Origin: CAYZGU01 sp964478165
Lineage (GTDB): Bacteria > Poribacteria > WGA-4E > JAJDTR01
NCBI GenBank assembly: GCA_964478165.1
Contig: CAYZGU010000011.1
Coordinates: 62,001-126,000, forward strand
Direction of reading: 5' to 3'
Length of the DNA: 64,000 nt
Part shown: positions 46,653-55,200 of the stretch, piece by piece
Numbering within the stretch: the stretch's first letter is position 1
Layout: every line of letters starts with the position of its first letter
Made by a program: the position numbers and the translations under genes
The notes under the pieces: generated by a model
Told to the model about the DNA's origin: nothing
The model's input: the letters and a program-made list of their open reading frames with translations, nothing else
Databases searched by the model: none

Positions 46653-47504
46653 TCAGCCGCGTGACGGTTCACTCATTTCCACACGTGCTTGACGCGAAAG
46701 TTCGGCAAGATCATCGTCGTTGGACATAACCTGCTCTAGATGTCGCATGCGTTCCTGACTAGCCGTATTCATCATCTTCTCCCCATAATATCGGTCAATC
46801 CAGAAACGCGCCGCACCACCGATATATCCACGAAGATTTTCCAAACGATTTTCGGGATATCGCTGAGAAAGGTTTATAGTAAACATCCGGCGCCGCTCCC
46901 CACCTCCAAATGCCGCATGTTTCGTGTTATGATTAAAGAGCGCTACGTCTCCTGGTTGGGTCTCAACAACGACAGATGGTACTTCACGACCGTGCAGCGC
47001 CCACCGTTCCTGACTGCTTTTAATCTGATTGCTAAGCAAGTTTGAATAGTTGTCTTCCAACCGATGGCTACCCGGAATAACGCGTAAGGCGCCGGTACTA
47101 GCAGTTAATGAATCCAGATAAAATGCAAGTTTGATGTGCTGGGGCTCTTCTGCAACATGTGCCCCATCAGAATGCCAACGCGTGTCCCCGACGTAGAAGT
47201 TTCCATCACTTCCCATGTAGTTGAAATCTGCTCCCAGTAGCGCGGTGGCAACAGCAATAACCCGCTGGTCATCGACCAAAGAAGAGAGTGCCTCGCTCTG
47301 ATCAATGAACGCTGGAATACATGAGCGAGATGTTCCATCATGAGATTTCGCATCGTGTCCACCGCCTCGTTCAGCCCAAACTAGTTCAAACTCGTGCTCG
47401 ATTTCTTGGATGCGGTCAGCCATCAGACACTGAAGTCGTAGATACCCGAAATCCTCGAAAAATTTAATTTGTTGCTGAGAAAGCTCAAAGGCCTGATGTC
47501 CCAT
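46653..47504 (-). CDS. Phytanoyl-CoA dioxygenase (PhyH) family protein
   Basis: A 283-residue Fe(II)/2-oxoglutarate dioxygenase homologue. The N-terminal FELSQQQIKFFEDFGYLRL, the iron pair in TRWHSDGAHV, LRVIPGSHRL, and the distal His/Arg pair in NHNTKHAAFGGGERRRMF are all present. It lies at the head of the minus-strand unit containing the HAD, alcohol dehydrogenase and heptose genes and has its own promoter (47603-47631), so it may hydroxylate a sugar-derived or lipid intermediate of that pathway; this is inference. The ATG has no strong ribosome-binding site. Confidence 0.88.
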   Translation of the reverse strand: MGHQAFELSQQQIKFFEDFGYLRLQCLMADRIQEIEHEFELVWAERGGGHDAKSHDGTSRSCIPAFIDQSEALSSLVDDQRVIAVATALLGADFNYMGSDGNFYVGDTRWHSDGAHVAEEPQHIKLAFYLDSLTASTGALRVIPGSHRLEDNYSNLLSNQIKSSQERWALHGREVPSVVVETQPGDVALFNHNTKHAAFGGGERRRMFTINLSQRYPENRLENLRGYIGGAARFWIDRYYGEKMMNTASQERMRHLEQVMSNDDDLAELSRQARVEMSEPSRG

Positions 47505-47602
47505 CTCTTAATTCTCCAGGTGTCATTATCCAGCATTGGTATAAACTTGCCATTTACATTTCTTGAATTTCAGACAAACAGGTTGGACACGCCGCGGAGC
47601 GG

Positions 47603-47631
47603 ATTATAGCACATTGACAGAACGATCGGAA
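47603..47631 (-). promoter_or_regulatory. Promoter of the PhyH-HAD-heptose unit
   Basis: On the minus strand TGCTATAAT (extended -10, TATAAT at 47603-47608) with TTCCGA 17 nt upstream, about 95 nt before the PhyH ATG. Confidence 0.5.
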
Positions 47632-47654
47632 GAAAAATGTAGATGACAACACTA

Positions 47655-47683
47655 TTGACAATCGTAGGCACCCGTGTCATAAT
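47655..47683 (+). promoter_or_regulatory. Sigma70-type promoter toward the PhyH pseudogene
   Basis: TTGACA (47655-47660), a 17-nt spacer, CATAAT (47678-47683). Confidence 0.5.
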
Positions 47684-48078
47684 CCCCCACGCTTTACGTT
47701 ACGTGGGAGGGCCACTAGAATTCTCCATAAAGCCTCCGACAACACACCGGACGGGCAGAAGGAGCGATCAAAATCAAAGATATTGAGATTAACTCATTCT
47801 CATTCCCCAGTTCTTGCGAGATCAAAAACCACAAGATACCCCGGAGTCCTAGCCCCCGATTCTCAGTCGTCGCGAAGACTAGAAAATTGAGAGCATTAAG
47901 ATCGCGCTTGATCCCACCGACGATTGACGCGAACCTCAGTCATGTTCCGTTTATTTCGATCGATACGAAGTTCCTGGACGGCACGCAGCCGTGTGTGCCG
48001 TCATTAAAAGAGTGAGCCTTCCAATATCTGAATTCTGATATTATTAACGAAAGCCACAGAATTGAAGTCCCTGAGATT

Positions 48079-48856
48079 GTGTCCGATGAACAAGTCAAAT
48101 TTTACTTGGATCACGGTTATCTAGTTGTGCCAGATTTAATTCCCATGAACGAGATTGAGGAATTGAGGGAAGACACAGTCCTCATAGCCCGCGGCGGCTA
48201 CCCTTCCGAATGTATCGGTTCCCTACCTATCACTTATGAGTGATGACGCAGTATTGGAGAGCATCCTCTGTATCCACCAACCACACTACATCAGCCCGAT
48301 AATAGACAAATACGTGAAGCACCCTAAGTTCCAAGGACAAGCATGGCATCAAGATGAGATTTACATTCCGACACGCGACCGTTCGCTTATCGGTGCATGG
48401 ATTGCCATGGATGACGCAAACGTGGAAAATGGTTGCCTACGGGTACTTCCCAGCTCACATCGTCGTGGTTATCTGTATCCACAACAACCGCATAACAAAC
48501 CCAACGAGTTCGATTCTGCCGACGAGAGCTATGGCTTTAATACATCTGGAGAAATCCCGGTAGAAGTCAAAGTTGGAACACTAGTCTTCTTCAATGGATA
48601 TCTATTACACCGGTCACTTCAGAATCTCGGGAATACTTATCGTCGGGTATTGGTCAACCATTACTGCAATGCGTGGTCATTGCTCCCTTGGAGCGTCAAA
48701 GAGGGTGAACGTTCTGCAAACACTGATCGTCGTTGCATCATTCCCGTAGCGGGAATCGATCCTTACGCCTGGAAAGGCTACGAAGAACCTACACAAGGCG
48801 TCTCTTTGCGCATGTGCAAAACTCTCGAAGACCAGCGCAGAGAAGCCGAAGCATGA
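48079..48856 (+). pseudogene. PhyH-family pseudogene (frameshift plus internal deletion)
   Basis: The first frame (GTG 48079 to TGA 48241) encodes the PhyH N-terminus (DEQVKFYLDHGYLVVPDLIP). The remainder follows in another frame from ATG 48236: ILCIHQPHYISPIIDKYVKH, then PKFQGQAWHQDEIYIPTRD, ENGCLRVLPSSHRRGYLY, VVFFNGYLLHRS-type, RRVLVNHYCNAWSLLPW. Relatives have roughly 35 residues between the KYVKHP block and FQGQAWHQDE that are missing here, so an internal deletion is likely as well. Iron and 2-oxoglutarate residues remain. The ATGAGTGATGA overlap of the two frames might allow some coupled translation. Confidence 0.75.
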
Positions 48857-49870
48857 GCCGTTATTATCCCTAGTATGGAATTAAGAGCGTGCGATGTCGT
48901 TCTGAACTGCGTTCTTCCTCGAACCGAATTCAGATTCAGGCGGGATGTCGTGCGCAATCTCTCATCGTGGAGTTGGGTACAAACTCTGTCGGAATCGCCG
49001 TTGCTATATTCCAAATTAACTGTCCGTAAACCCCGCTTAACACCCACCCTTCTGATGCTCTGATTACCACCAGACTCACCTTCACAGTAGCTCTCCTCTT
49101 TAACTCTGTCCGATTTCACCTCCATAGGTAGAATCCATGAACAACCAGATACCGTCGAGGCAATGACCAAACCGAACTCATTCTAGAAAAGAGCATGTTG
49201 TTATGCCTATCGCTCACGTACACGTCAGCGAAAACACATTTCTAGAAATTCGGACAAAACCACGCTGAAACGTGAAGATTCGCAACACACCCAACAATCG
49301 TAGTACTATACAACTTGCTTAGACACAAGTCTCGCCCTAGACACTTGAACACAACTGATCTAAAACATAGATGTTTTCAAATGGGGACCACCGCTCCTAC
49401 AAACTATTACAACCTTCTTAGTACTCCGTAATGATTGAAGCCTTCACACCGCCTATAGGAAATACGGTCTCTGTAATCTTCGTTGCGTGTCAAACCAGAT
49501 TTGTGGTCTTCTAGCGTGCTATCGCACGCGTAATGCAAGCACAACTTGTGCTCCTCTAGGGTCTTCATAAGTATTACACTTAGGAACCATTCATCGGCCT
49601 AGAACTCAAATCCATGAATCTCCTTGAGCCTAAACTCACTGGGTATCCAATTATCTTCGCATGGTCACTGAATTAGGTTGTTCGTCTGTTATGCGCTTAT
49701 ATGCCGAACCTGTCGGTGTCAATCACAGCCTAACCTCATTCGTCCAAGAAACCCCTCATTCGTCCAAGAAACCAATGACAATTACTGTCATGCAAGCGCC
49801 AAAATCTAAGATCGCCGAGACAGGACCCCATCGCACGCCCATACCGTTGACCACCCATTGCATTTGTCTA
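48857..49870. other. Long non-coding stretch
   Basis: No intact gene. A minus-strand fragment near 48930-49040 (VYGQLIWNIATAIPTEFVPN) is protein-like. Two adjacent small hairpins (GCGTGC/GCACGC at 49514-49529; AGCACA/TGTGCT at 49539-49553) and a tandem 20-bp duplication (49734-49773) are present. Function unknown. Confidence 0.35.
49734..49773. repeat. Perfect tandem duplication of 20 bp
   Basis: The unit CCTCATTCGTCCAAGAAACC occurs twice with no spacer. There are only two copies, so it is not a CRISPR; it is probably a replication-slippage product in unconstrained DNA. Confidence 0.9.
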
Positions 49871-49899
49871 TTCTCAGCTTGCGTGAGATATACTATAAT
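49871..49899 (+). promoter_or_regulatory. Promoter of the cytochrome pseudogene
   Basis: TTCTCA (49871-49876), a 17-nt spacer, TATAAT (49894-49899), about 40 nt upstream of ATG 49941. Confidence 0.5.
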
Positions 49900-49940
49900 T
49901 TACGTCACAACTACGACACTGAGAACCGTTTGCACTACAT

Positions 49941-50909
49941 ATGAAAACTTTCATTCAACTGGCGATCGGCGTGGGTACCGCAATTGCCGTATCATTCGTG
50001 TCCATTCTCCAATCGAGTTTTGGTGAAGCACGGCACACACTAAGCATCATCGGTGCAATTACGATTTTCATTACTAGTCTTTACACCCTTAGGTCACGAT
50101 TCACTCGATAGGGCAATCGCGGTCGTTGGCTCAAATATTACCGGACCTTTACTGCATTTGGCTTGTACCTCGTTTTGATTCACTCTGGCGCCAAACCCCA
50201 AGCGTGGCATTCCAGGTTAATCTTTGTCGTGACTTGGCTCAATCTGGGAACCGGACTGGCGCTAAGCATGAGACACATTCAAAACTATCGCTTCCTTCAT
50301 CGCTGCCATTTAGTACTTGCACCAACCCTTCTCGCTGCGATTCTCCTCCATAACAGCGACACACTTGATCACGACGCATTCCTCCCTCTAAATGGAAAAC
50401 ACGACATTCCCTGTGTGAAGTGTCACGCGTCCGCACCGCTGGTATTTACTATGAATCTGTCACTCGAAAACAAGATGAACGCAGCCGGAAGGCTACCAGA
50501 TGATATTCAATGAGAGTTTCAACTGAGTGGGATTGATGTTTACCAGCATTCCTTTCTGTCGATGAACAAATTCGGGCACGAGTGGCTGATAAACGATGTC
50601 AAAAACGAACACAGCTACACCGTGAGAAAAGCGTTAGAAAAACTTAAGGTCTACGCAGATTCAACATCCAAGACCTACACATCCCGAACCTGCTATATCC
50701 ATAACACACCTGAACTTCAATTTTCCCATGAAGTTCACGGCGGAGATATCTATAGCACAGGTGCCTCGATTGCCATCAAACTGTTGTGAATGGACAAATA
50801 TATGGAAAACATAGATCTAACTGGGAGTTCGATCCGAATTGGTAAACACGATGCGGTGCAAGTAGAAGGAGAGCGTTTGCTCATTTTACAACCATCCGAC
50901 CTTGAATAA
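49941..50909 (+). pseudogene. Membrane cytochrome-like gene with three in-frame stops
   Basis: From ATG 49941 one frame runs 322 codons to TAA 50907 with no frameshift but three internal stops: TAG 50109, TGA 50511, TGA 50787. It begins with membrane helices (QLAIGVGTAIAVSFVSILQS; FTAFGLYLVLIHSGA; LIFVVTWLNLGTGLALSMRH; LVLAPTLLAAILLHN), then LNGKHDIPCVKCHAS, a CX2CH heme-c motif with the preceding GKH pattern of periplasmic multiheme cytochromes, then a soluble part. Most likely a recently inactivated membrane cytochrome. Readthrough cannot be excluded from sequence alone, but no SECIS-like stem follows either TGA. Confidence 0.6.
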
Positions 50910-50983
50910 CAGTGAGTAATAGAGACACAAAGGAAACAACTTTAATCAGAGAAGATTCTCAAAATCCAAAAACCACTTTTCAA

Positions 50984-51013
50984 TTGACAATTAGGGATTA
51001 GATAGGGTATCTT
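50984..51013 (+). promoter_or_regulatory. Promoter of the ylxM-ffh operon
   Basis: TTGACA (50984-50989), an 18-nt spacer, TATCTT (51008-51013). Confidence 0.5.
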
Positions 51014-51021
51014 TAAGAGCG

Positions 51022-51055
51022 TTGTCAAGCTAGAGACCTTGACACATTATTTTTT
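51022..51055 (+). terminator. Terminator-like hairpin in the ylxM-ffh leader
   Basis: TGTCAAG/CTTGACA (7 bp, loop CTAGAGAC) followed by CATTATTTTTT. It lies between the promoter and ylxM. A second TTGTCAAG at 51075-51082 could pair with the same CTTGACA, giving a possible antiterminator arrangement. Confidence 0.5.
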
Positions 51056-51123
51056 CACCTTAGCAATAATAAAATTGTCAAGAACCCTCATGACGAGATA
51101 CATCAGCCTTGGAGACAGTCTTC

Positions 51124-51501
51124 TTGTCAATTGACAAACTTCGGTTCGTCCTACTATCAGATTTCTATAGAAACCTTTTAACGGAAAAGCAACGCGAATT
51201 CCTCAGACTTTACTATGAGGAAGACCTTTCATTCGGGGAGATTTCCGAGCGTGTAGGAGTCTCTCGACAAGCGGTGTATGATTCAATCCGGACTTCAGAA
51301 CTTTGCCTCGATCGCTACGAGAAGCAGCTTGGCTCACTGTCTGAATTTCAACATCAGCGATGTATTCTTACAGATATTCTTGACCACTTACAAGTACTAG
51401 AAACCGGCATCGCTGGAGTAGAGGAACAACACAGGATTCAACGGATCAAAACATGCATTCATGACTTGATGAATTCTTCCGATTCACAACGCAGTTTCTA
51501 G
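51124..51501 (+). CDS. ylxM: YlxM-family helix-turn-helix protein
   Basis: A 125-residue UPF0122/YlxM protein, found next to ffh in many bacteria and thought to modulate the signal recognition particle system. RNLLTEKQREFLRLYYEEDL and the sigma-region-4-like helix-turn-helix FGEISERVGVSRQAVYDSIR are typical. The start is TTG at 51124, nine bases after GGAGA; an upstream TTG at 51109 lacks a ribosome-binding site. The start codon lies inside a 14-bp perfect palindrome (TTGTCAATTGACAA, 51124-51137), which could mask it or bind a regulator. Confidence 0.85.
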   Translation: MSIDKLRFVLLSDFYRNLLTEKQREFLRLYYEEDLSFGEISERVGVSRQAVYDSIRTSELCLDRYEKQLGSLSEFQHQRCILTDILDHLQVLETGIAGVEEQHRIQRIKTCIHDLMNSSDSQRSF

Positions 51502-51523
51502 CGTGGAACCAAAAGATATTATG

Positions 51524-52900
51524 TTTGAAAGTTTGACTGCACGATTACAGAGCACCTTGAAGAAGATTAGCGGCCAGGGAAAATTGACCGAGAAAAACGT
51601 GGCTGATTCCCTCAGAGACATCCGCAGAGCTTTGCTGGAGGCAGATGTTAACTTCAAGGTCGCACGTGATTTCATACAGAATGTTAAGGAACAGACACTT
51701 GGACAGCAAGTCCTCGGCAGCCTAACGCCCGAACTACAGATTGCAAAAATCATCGGCGATGAACTTACGAAGTTAATGGGGACTGAGTCCACTAAGATTA
51801 AAATCGCTCCGAGTGGTCCGACAATTGTTATGATGGTTGGCCTACAAGGCTCTGGCAAAACGACTGCTTCTGCCAAACTGGCATCCCAATTTCGTACAGA
51901 GGGACGAACCCCGCTTCTGGTTGCAGCGGACGTCTACCGTCCAGCGGCGATTAAGCAATTACAAGTTCTTGGTGAACAAATCGAGGTGCCTGTCTTCTCT
52001 ATGGGAACGGACGTTGCACCTACTTCTATCGTCAGCGGTGCAATAAAACAAGGGTTAAATCGGGGCCACAATCTAATCATTGTCGACACGGCAGGACGCT
52101 TGGCCATTGATGAAGAACAAATGGAAGAACTTCAGAACATAAAAGGGGAGGTTAATCCGACAGAGATACTACTTGTTGTTGATGCCATGACCGGCCAAGA
52201 CGCTGTGAACGTTGCAGAACACTTTAACAATAGTCTAGATATTGACGGCGTTATCCTGACAAAGTTAGATGGGGATGCACGGGGCGGGGCGGCACTCTCA
52301 ATCCGTGCCGTAACTCAGAAACCGATTAAGTTTATCGGTGTGGGGGAAAAGATTACGCCGACAGGCCTAGAAGAATTTCACCCAGATCGGATGGCATCGC
52401 GGATCCTTGGAGAGGGCGATTTCGCAACCCTGCTTGAAAGAGCTGAATCCATTTACAGTGAAGATCAGGCACAGGAACTTGAGCGTAAACTAAACGAGAA
52501 ACGTGGTCTAGACTTTGAGGACCTTCTCATGCAACTTGAACAACTCAAGAATATGGGACCGTTGGATCAGTTGATGGACATGATTCCCGGTATGAATAAT
52601 ATACCGACTAAGGGATTGAAACCCGATGAAGAACAGCTAAAATATGCGAAGGCAATCATTCAATCAATGACACCAAGGGAGCGAAACAATCCGGGCATTC
52701 TCGATCGCAGCCGTCGCATGAGAATCGCCAATGGAAGCGGTACGAATGTTCGCCAAGTTAATCAACTGTTTGATCAGCTTAAGTTCATGAATCGTATGGT
52801 CAAGCAACAAACAATGATGGGAGCGCCGCAAATTGGTGCTAAGTCACCTGGAAGAAAGCATAAAACTGTGAAGAAGCGAAGAAAACGCAGATCTCGATGA
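51524..52900 (+). CDS. ffh: Signal recognition particle protein Ffh
   Basis: 458 residues from the chosen start. GTPase that binds signal peptides and 4.5S RNA and targets ribosomes to the membrane via FtsY. NG domain: GLQGSGKTTASAKLA, DVYRPAAIKQL, DTAGRLAIDEE, TKLDGDARGGAALS. The methionine-rich M domain runs to the C-terminus (MIPGMNNIP, NNPGILDRSRRMRIANGSG). The frame opens at GTG 51503, but ATG 51524 gives the canonical MFESLTARL start. It follows ylxM by 22 nt and is followed by rpsP. Confidence 0.97.
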   Translation, partial: FESLTARLQSTLKKISGQGKLTEKNVADSLRDIRRALLEADVNFKVARDFIQNVKEQTLGQQVLGSLTPELQIAKIIGDELTKLMGTESTKIKIAPSGPTIVMMVGLQGSGKTTASAKLASQFRTEGRTPLLVAADVYRPAAIKQLQVLGEQIEVPVFSMGTDVAPTSIVSGAIKQGLNRGHNLIIVDTAGRLAIDEEQMEELQNIKGEVNPTEILLVVDAMTGQDAVNVAEHFNNSLDIDGVILTKLDGDARGGAALSIRAVTQKPIKFIGVGEKITPTGLEEFHPDRMASRILGEGDFATLLERAESIYSEDQAQELERKLNEKRGLDFEDLLMQLEQLKNMGPLDQLMDMIPGMNNIPTKGLKPDEEQLKYAKAIIQSMTPRERNNPGILDRSRRMRIANGSGTNVRQVNQLFDQLKFMNRMVKQQTMMGAPQIGAKSPGRKHKTVKKRRKRRSR

Positions 52901-53023
52901 GCTTGCATCTGCCCCGTAGCAGTGCAGTTCTTCGAATTCCTTCATATTTTCACTTAATCGTCACTCAGAACCAATTTTTGAGATACATCTCAGTATACAA
53001 CCACAACAAGGAGGACCTAATCT

Positions 53024-53539
53024 TTGGCAGTCCGAATAAGACTTCAACGTCACGGAAGAAAGAAACGTCCGTTTTATCGGTTGGTGGCCGCTGATGCACG
53101 CTTTCAGCGGGATGGACGGTTTCTAGAACGCCTAGGCCATTATAACCCTTTAACAACTCCGGCCGAAGTTGTCATTGATGAGGAAAAAGTGTTGAAATGG
53201 TTAAAACGAGGGGCACAACCGTCCGACACCGCGAAGAATCTATTATCCCACGCCGGTATCTGGGAAAGATTTATCGCTGAGAAATTAGGAAAGCCAATTC
53301 CACCACGCAGAATGGTGGGACCACTGTCAGAGGCGGAGACAGCGACATCGGCACCTATGGATGACCCTGCCGTCCCTAAACCTGAACCGGTAAATTCCAG
53401 TTCACAAACTCAGACGGAGAAAACCAAGAAATCATCGAAGAAAACGAAAAAGACGCCGGAGCCCTCCGAACCTGCTGAGAATTCCGCGGAACAGACGCCT
53501 CAATCTGATGACGCCCAGACCCATCAGACTGACAAATAG
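53024..53539 (+). CDS. rpsP: 30S ribosomal protein S16 with long C-terminal extension
   Basis: Residues 1-85 are a standard S16 (RIRLQRHGRKKRPFYRLVAA, RDGRFLERLGHYNP, VLKWLKRGAQPSD). The remaining ~85 residues are a low-complexity, charged tail with Lys runs (KTKKSSKKTKKTPEPSEPAE) and a Gln/Thr-rich end, about doubling the usual length; similar but shorter tails occur in several phyla. The start is TTG at 53024 after AAGGAGGA. It lies in the conserved ffh-rpsP-khpA-trmD-rplS neighbourhood. Confidence 0.95.
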   Translation: MAVRIRLQRHGRKKRPFYRLVAADARFQRDGRFLERLGHYNPLTTPAEVVIDEEKVLKWLKRGAQPSDTAKNLLSHAGIWERFIAEKLGKPIPPRRMVGPLSEAETATSAPMDDPAVPKPEPVNSSSQTQTEKTKKSSKKTKKTPEPSEPAENSAEQTPQSDDAQTHQTDK

Positions 53540-53642
53540 GCGAGACATTCAATCGATGGTTGTATTTACAATCATCAAAACATGGCTATTACCGTGACCA
53601 AAGCGATATCCACTAGTTCGCAGATGGCACTAAGGCCATTTT

Positions 53643-53942
53643 GTGTCTAAAGATTTAATGGAATATCTTGCGAAGTCCCTCGTCGATTGTCCTGGTCTAG
53701 CTAAAATTCGTGAGGTGGTGCGTAAGACGGTGACATTCTGAATTGAGTGTTCGGAGGAAGAGTTTGGGGAAATCAGTGGAAAACATGGACGCACGCTCAA
53801 ATCGCAGCGAACCGTCGCATTTATCACTGGGATTAAGGCAGCAAAGAAGTTCGTGCTTGAACTTGCCAAATTTCCTCAGTATTTGTGTGATGTAATACAC
53901 ACTAATGATGTGCAGATTAAGTTGCTGCAAGTAAACAGGTGA
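53643..53942 (+). pseudogene. khpA: KH-domain RNA-binding protein KhpA with in-frame UGA
   Basis: GTG 53643 opens a frame that reads SKDLMEYLAKSLVDCPGLAK, meets a TGA at codon 33 (53739-53741), and continues intact for 66 codons: IECSEEEFGEISGKHGRTLK (GKHG is the GxxG RNA-binding loop) and FITGIKAAKKFVLELAKFPQ. Total length (99 codons), content and position after rpsP are those of KhpA/YlqC, partner of KhpB in RNA binding. The UGA falls in the second beta-strand, where no Cys is conserved. A nonsense mutation, a sequencing error or readthrough could explain it. Confidence 0.75.
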
Positions 53943-53975
53943 ATCTAGGGAAACACTACCATATGCAAGTGGAAA

Positions 53976-53997
53976 CGTCAGCCCAATCTGGCTGACG
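53976..53997 (+). terminator. Hairpin terminator/attenuator between khpA and ylqD
   Basis: CGTCAGCC/GGCTGACG (8 bp, loop CAATCT) followed by a T-rich tail (CGCCTGTTGTTCTTTATT). It may partly terminate transcription before ylqD-trmD-rplS. Confidence 0.6.
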
Positions 53998-54038
53998 CGC
54001 CTGTTGTTCTTTATTCACCATTTTAAAGAGAGCGGAAG

Positions 54039-54482
54039 ATGGCTGTTATCGTAAAACGACCTGTAATCCTTAGAAACGTTGTTACCGAGAACTTTAAATC
54101 GCAATTAACGGAAGAACTCGAGCAGGCAATCGGTCAAATTGGCAGATGGCTTGAGCAAGAGGAATTCCAGAGCCGTCGACTACTCTCTGAGGCACAGAAA
54201 CAAAATCCGAATCGCGTCAACCAGTTGCGCGAGGAAATCAGTCAAGAACGTGGAAATCAAGAACAGACGCTTGTCAACCTCAAACAGCAATTGAGCCAGG
54301 TGAAACAGCTTGAAATTGATGCACTATTTGCAAGTGGCACATATGACGCACCGGTAAAAATTGAGGTTGGTGATGATATCCGCGCCAAACTGTCACAGGC
54401 GGAAATCATCGTTAAGGATGGGGTTGTCGTTCAAATCACCGAGTGGCAGCCGCAATCTGCCGGTGCCACGGATGAAAATTGA
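54039..54482 (+). CDS. ylqD: YlqD-family protein
   Basis: 147 residues with a long central coiled coil (about 45-100: QNPNRVNQLREEISQERGNQ...) between a short N-terminal strand (VIVKRPVILRNVVTENFK) and a C-terminal beta region (DAPVKIEVGDDIRAKLSQAE). This matches YlqD, a protein of unknown function encoded between khpA and rimM-trmD in Bacillus and others. Here rimM is absent and ylqD overlaps trmD directly by 11 nt. The ATG follows AGAGAGCGGAAG. Confidence 0.75.
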   Translation: MAVIVKRPVILRNVVTENFKSQLTEELEQAIGQIGRWLEQEEFQSRRLLSEAQKQNPNRVNQLREEISQERGNQEQTLVNLKQQLSQVKQLEIDALFASGTYDAPVKIEVGDDIRAKLSQAEIIVKDGVVVQITEWQPQSAGATDEN

Positions 54483-55200
54483 TGTCATTTCGCTATTTCC
54501 ACAGACTATACGCCCAGCGCTACAAGTGGGAATCCTAAAACGTGCTCATAACGACGGAGCTCTAACCACCAATGTCCACGACCTCAGGAATTTTGCGACC
54601 GATCGAAATAAATCGGTTGACGATTATCCGTATGGGGGTGGGGCGGGGATGATTCTGAAACCCGAACCATTGTTTGCAGCAGTACGAGCGCTTATCGGTA
54701 AATCACAGCACCGCGTGATTTATCTAACTCCGCAAGGAAAGCCTTTCAATCAGCGTTTTGCTGAGGTGCTTTCCCTTGAATCTCATCTAATCCTTATTTG
54801 CGGACGCTATAAGGGAATCGATGAGAGGGTCCGCGAAAATCTGGTTACAGATGAGATTTCTATTGGTGATTATGTCCTCAGTGGTGGAGAAATTCCAGCG
54901 CTTGTGATGATTGATGCAATTGCACGGATTCTACCTGGGGTATTGGGCGACTATGAATCAGCTGAAAGTGACTCTTTCAGCCAAGAATTGTTGGACCACC
55001 CGCATTACACACGTCCGGCTGATTTTCAGGGAATAAAGGTTCCTGACATCTTGTTGAGTGGCAACCACGAAAAAGTTAGGCGCTGGAAGCATACCGCCTC
55101 ACTCAAGCGAACAGCAGAACGTCGACCAGATTTGCTAGAACAAGCAGAGTTATCGGAAGAAGAAGCACATTATCTCAAAGTATCAAGCGACGATAACTGA
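54472..55200 (+). CDS. trmD: tRNA (guanine37-N1)-methyltransferase
   Basis: 242 residues. Methylates G37 of tRNAs reading CNN codons, which prevents +1 frameshifts; S-adenosylmethionine binds in a deep trefoil knot. Motifs: KIDVISLFPQTIRP start, DDYPYGGGAGMILKPEPLF, LICGRYKGIDERV, and the knot loop EISIGDYVLSGGEIPALVMIDA. The frame opens at 54361, but ATG 54472 gives the canonical N-terminus and lies within the end of ylqD (coupled translation). Confidence 0.96.
   Translation: MKIDVISLFPQTIRPALQVGILKRAHNDGALTTNVHDLRNFATDRNKSVDDYPYGGGAGMILKPEPLFAAVRALIGKSQHRVIYLTPQGKPFNQRFAEVLSLESHLILICGRYKGIDERVRENLVTDEISIGDYVLSGGEIPALVMIDAIARILPGVLGDYESAESDSFSQELLDHPHYTRPADFQGIKVPDILLSGNHEKVRRWKHTASLKRTAERRPDLLEQAELSEEEAHYLKVSSDDN

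Larger units (their letters stand above)
47505..48078. other. Divergent intergenic region with promoters on both strands
   Basis: It holds a minus promoter for the PhyH unit and a plus promoter toward the PhyH pseudogene, plus a CCCACG/CGTGGG hairpin near 47686-47709. Otherwise nothing recognised. Confidence 0.4.

Noticed and set aside
49734..49773. CRISPR-like repeat
   Set aside because: There are only two adjacent copies with no spacer and no cas genes.
50109..50111. In-frame TAG as pyrrolysine
   Set aside because: There is no sign of the pyl system, and the other two stops in the same frame are TGA; decay is simpler.
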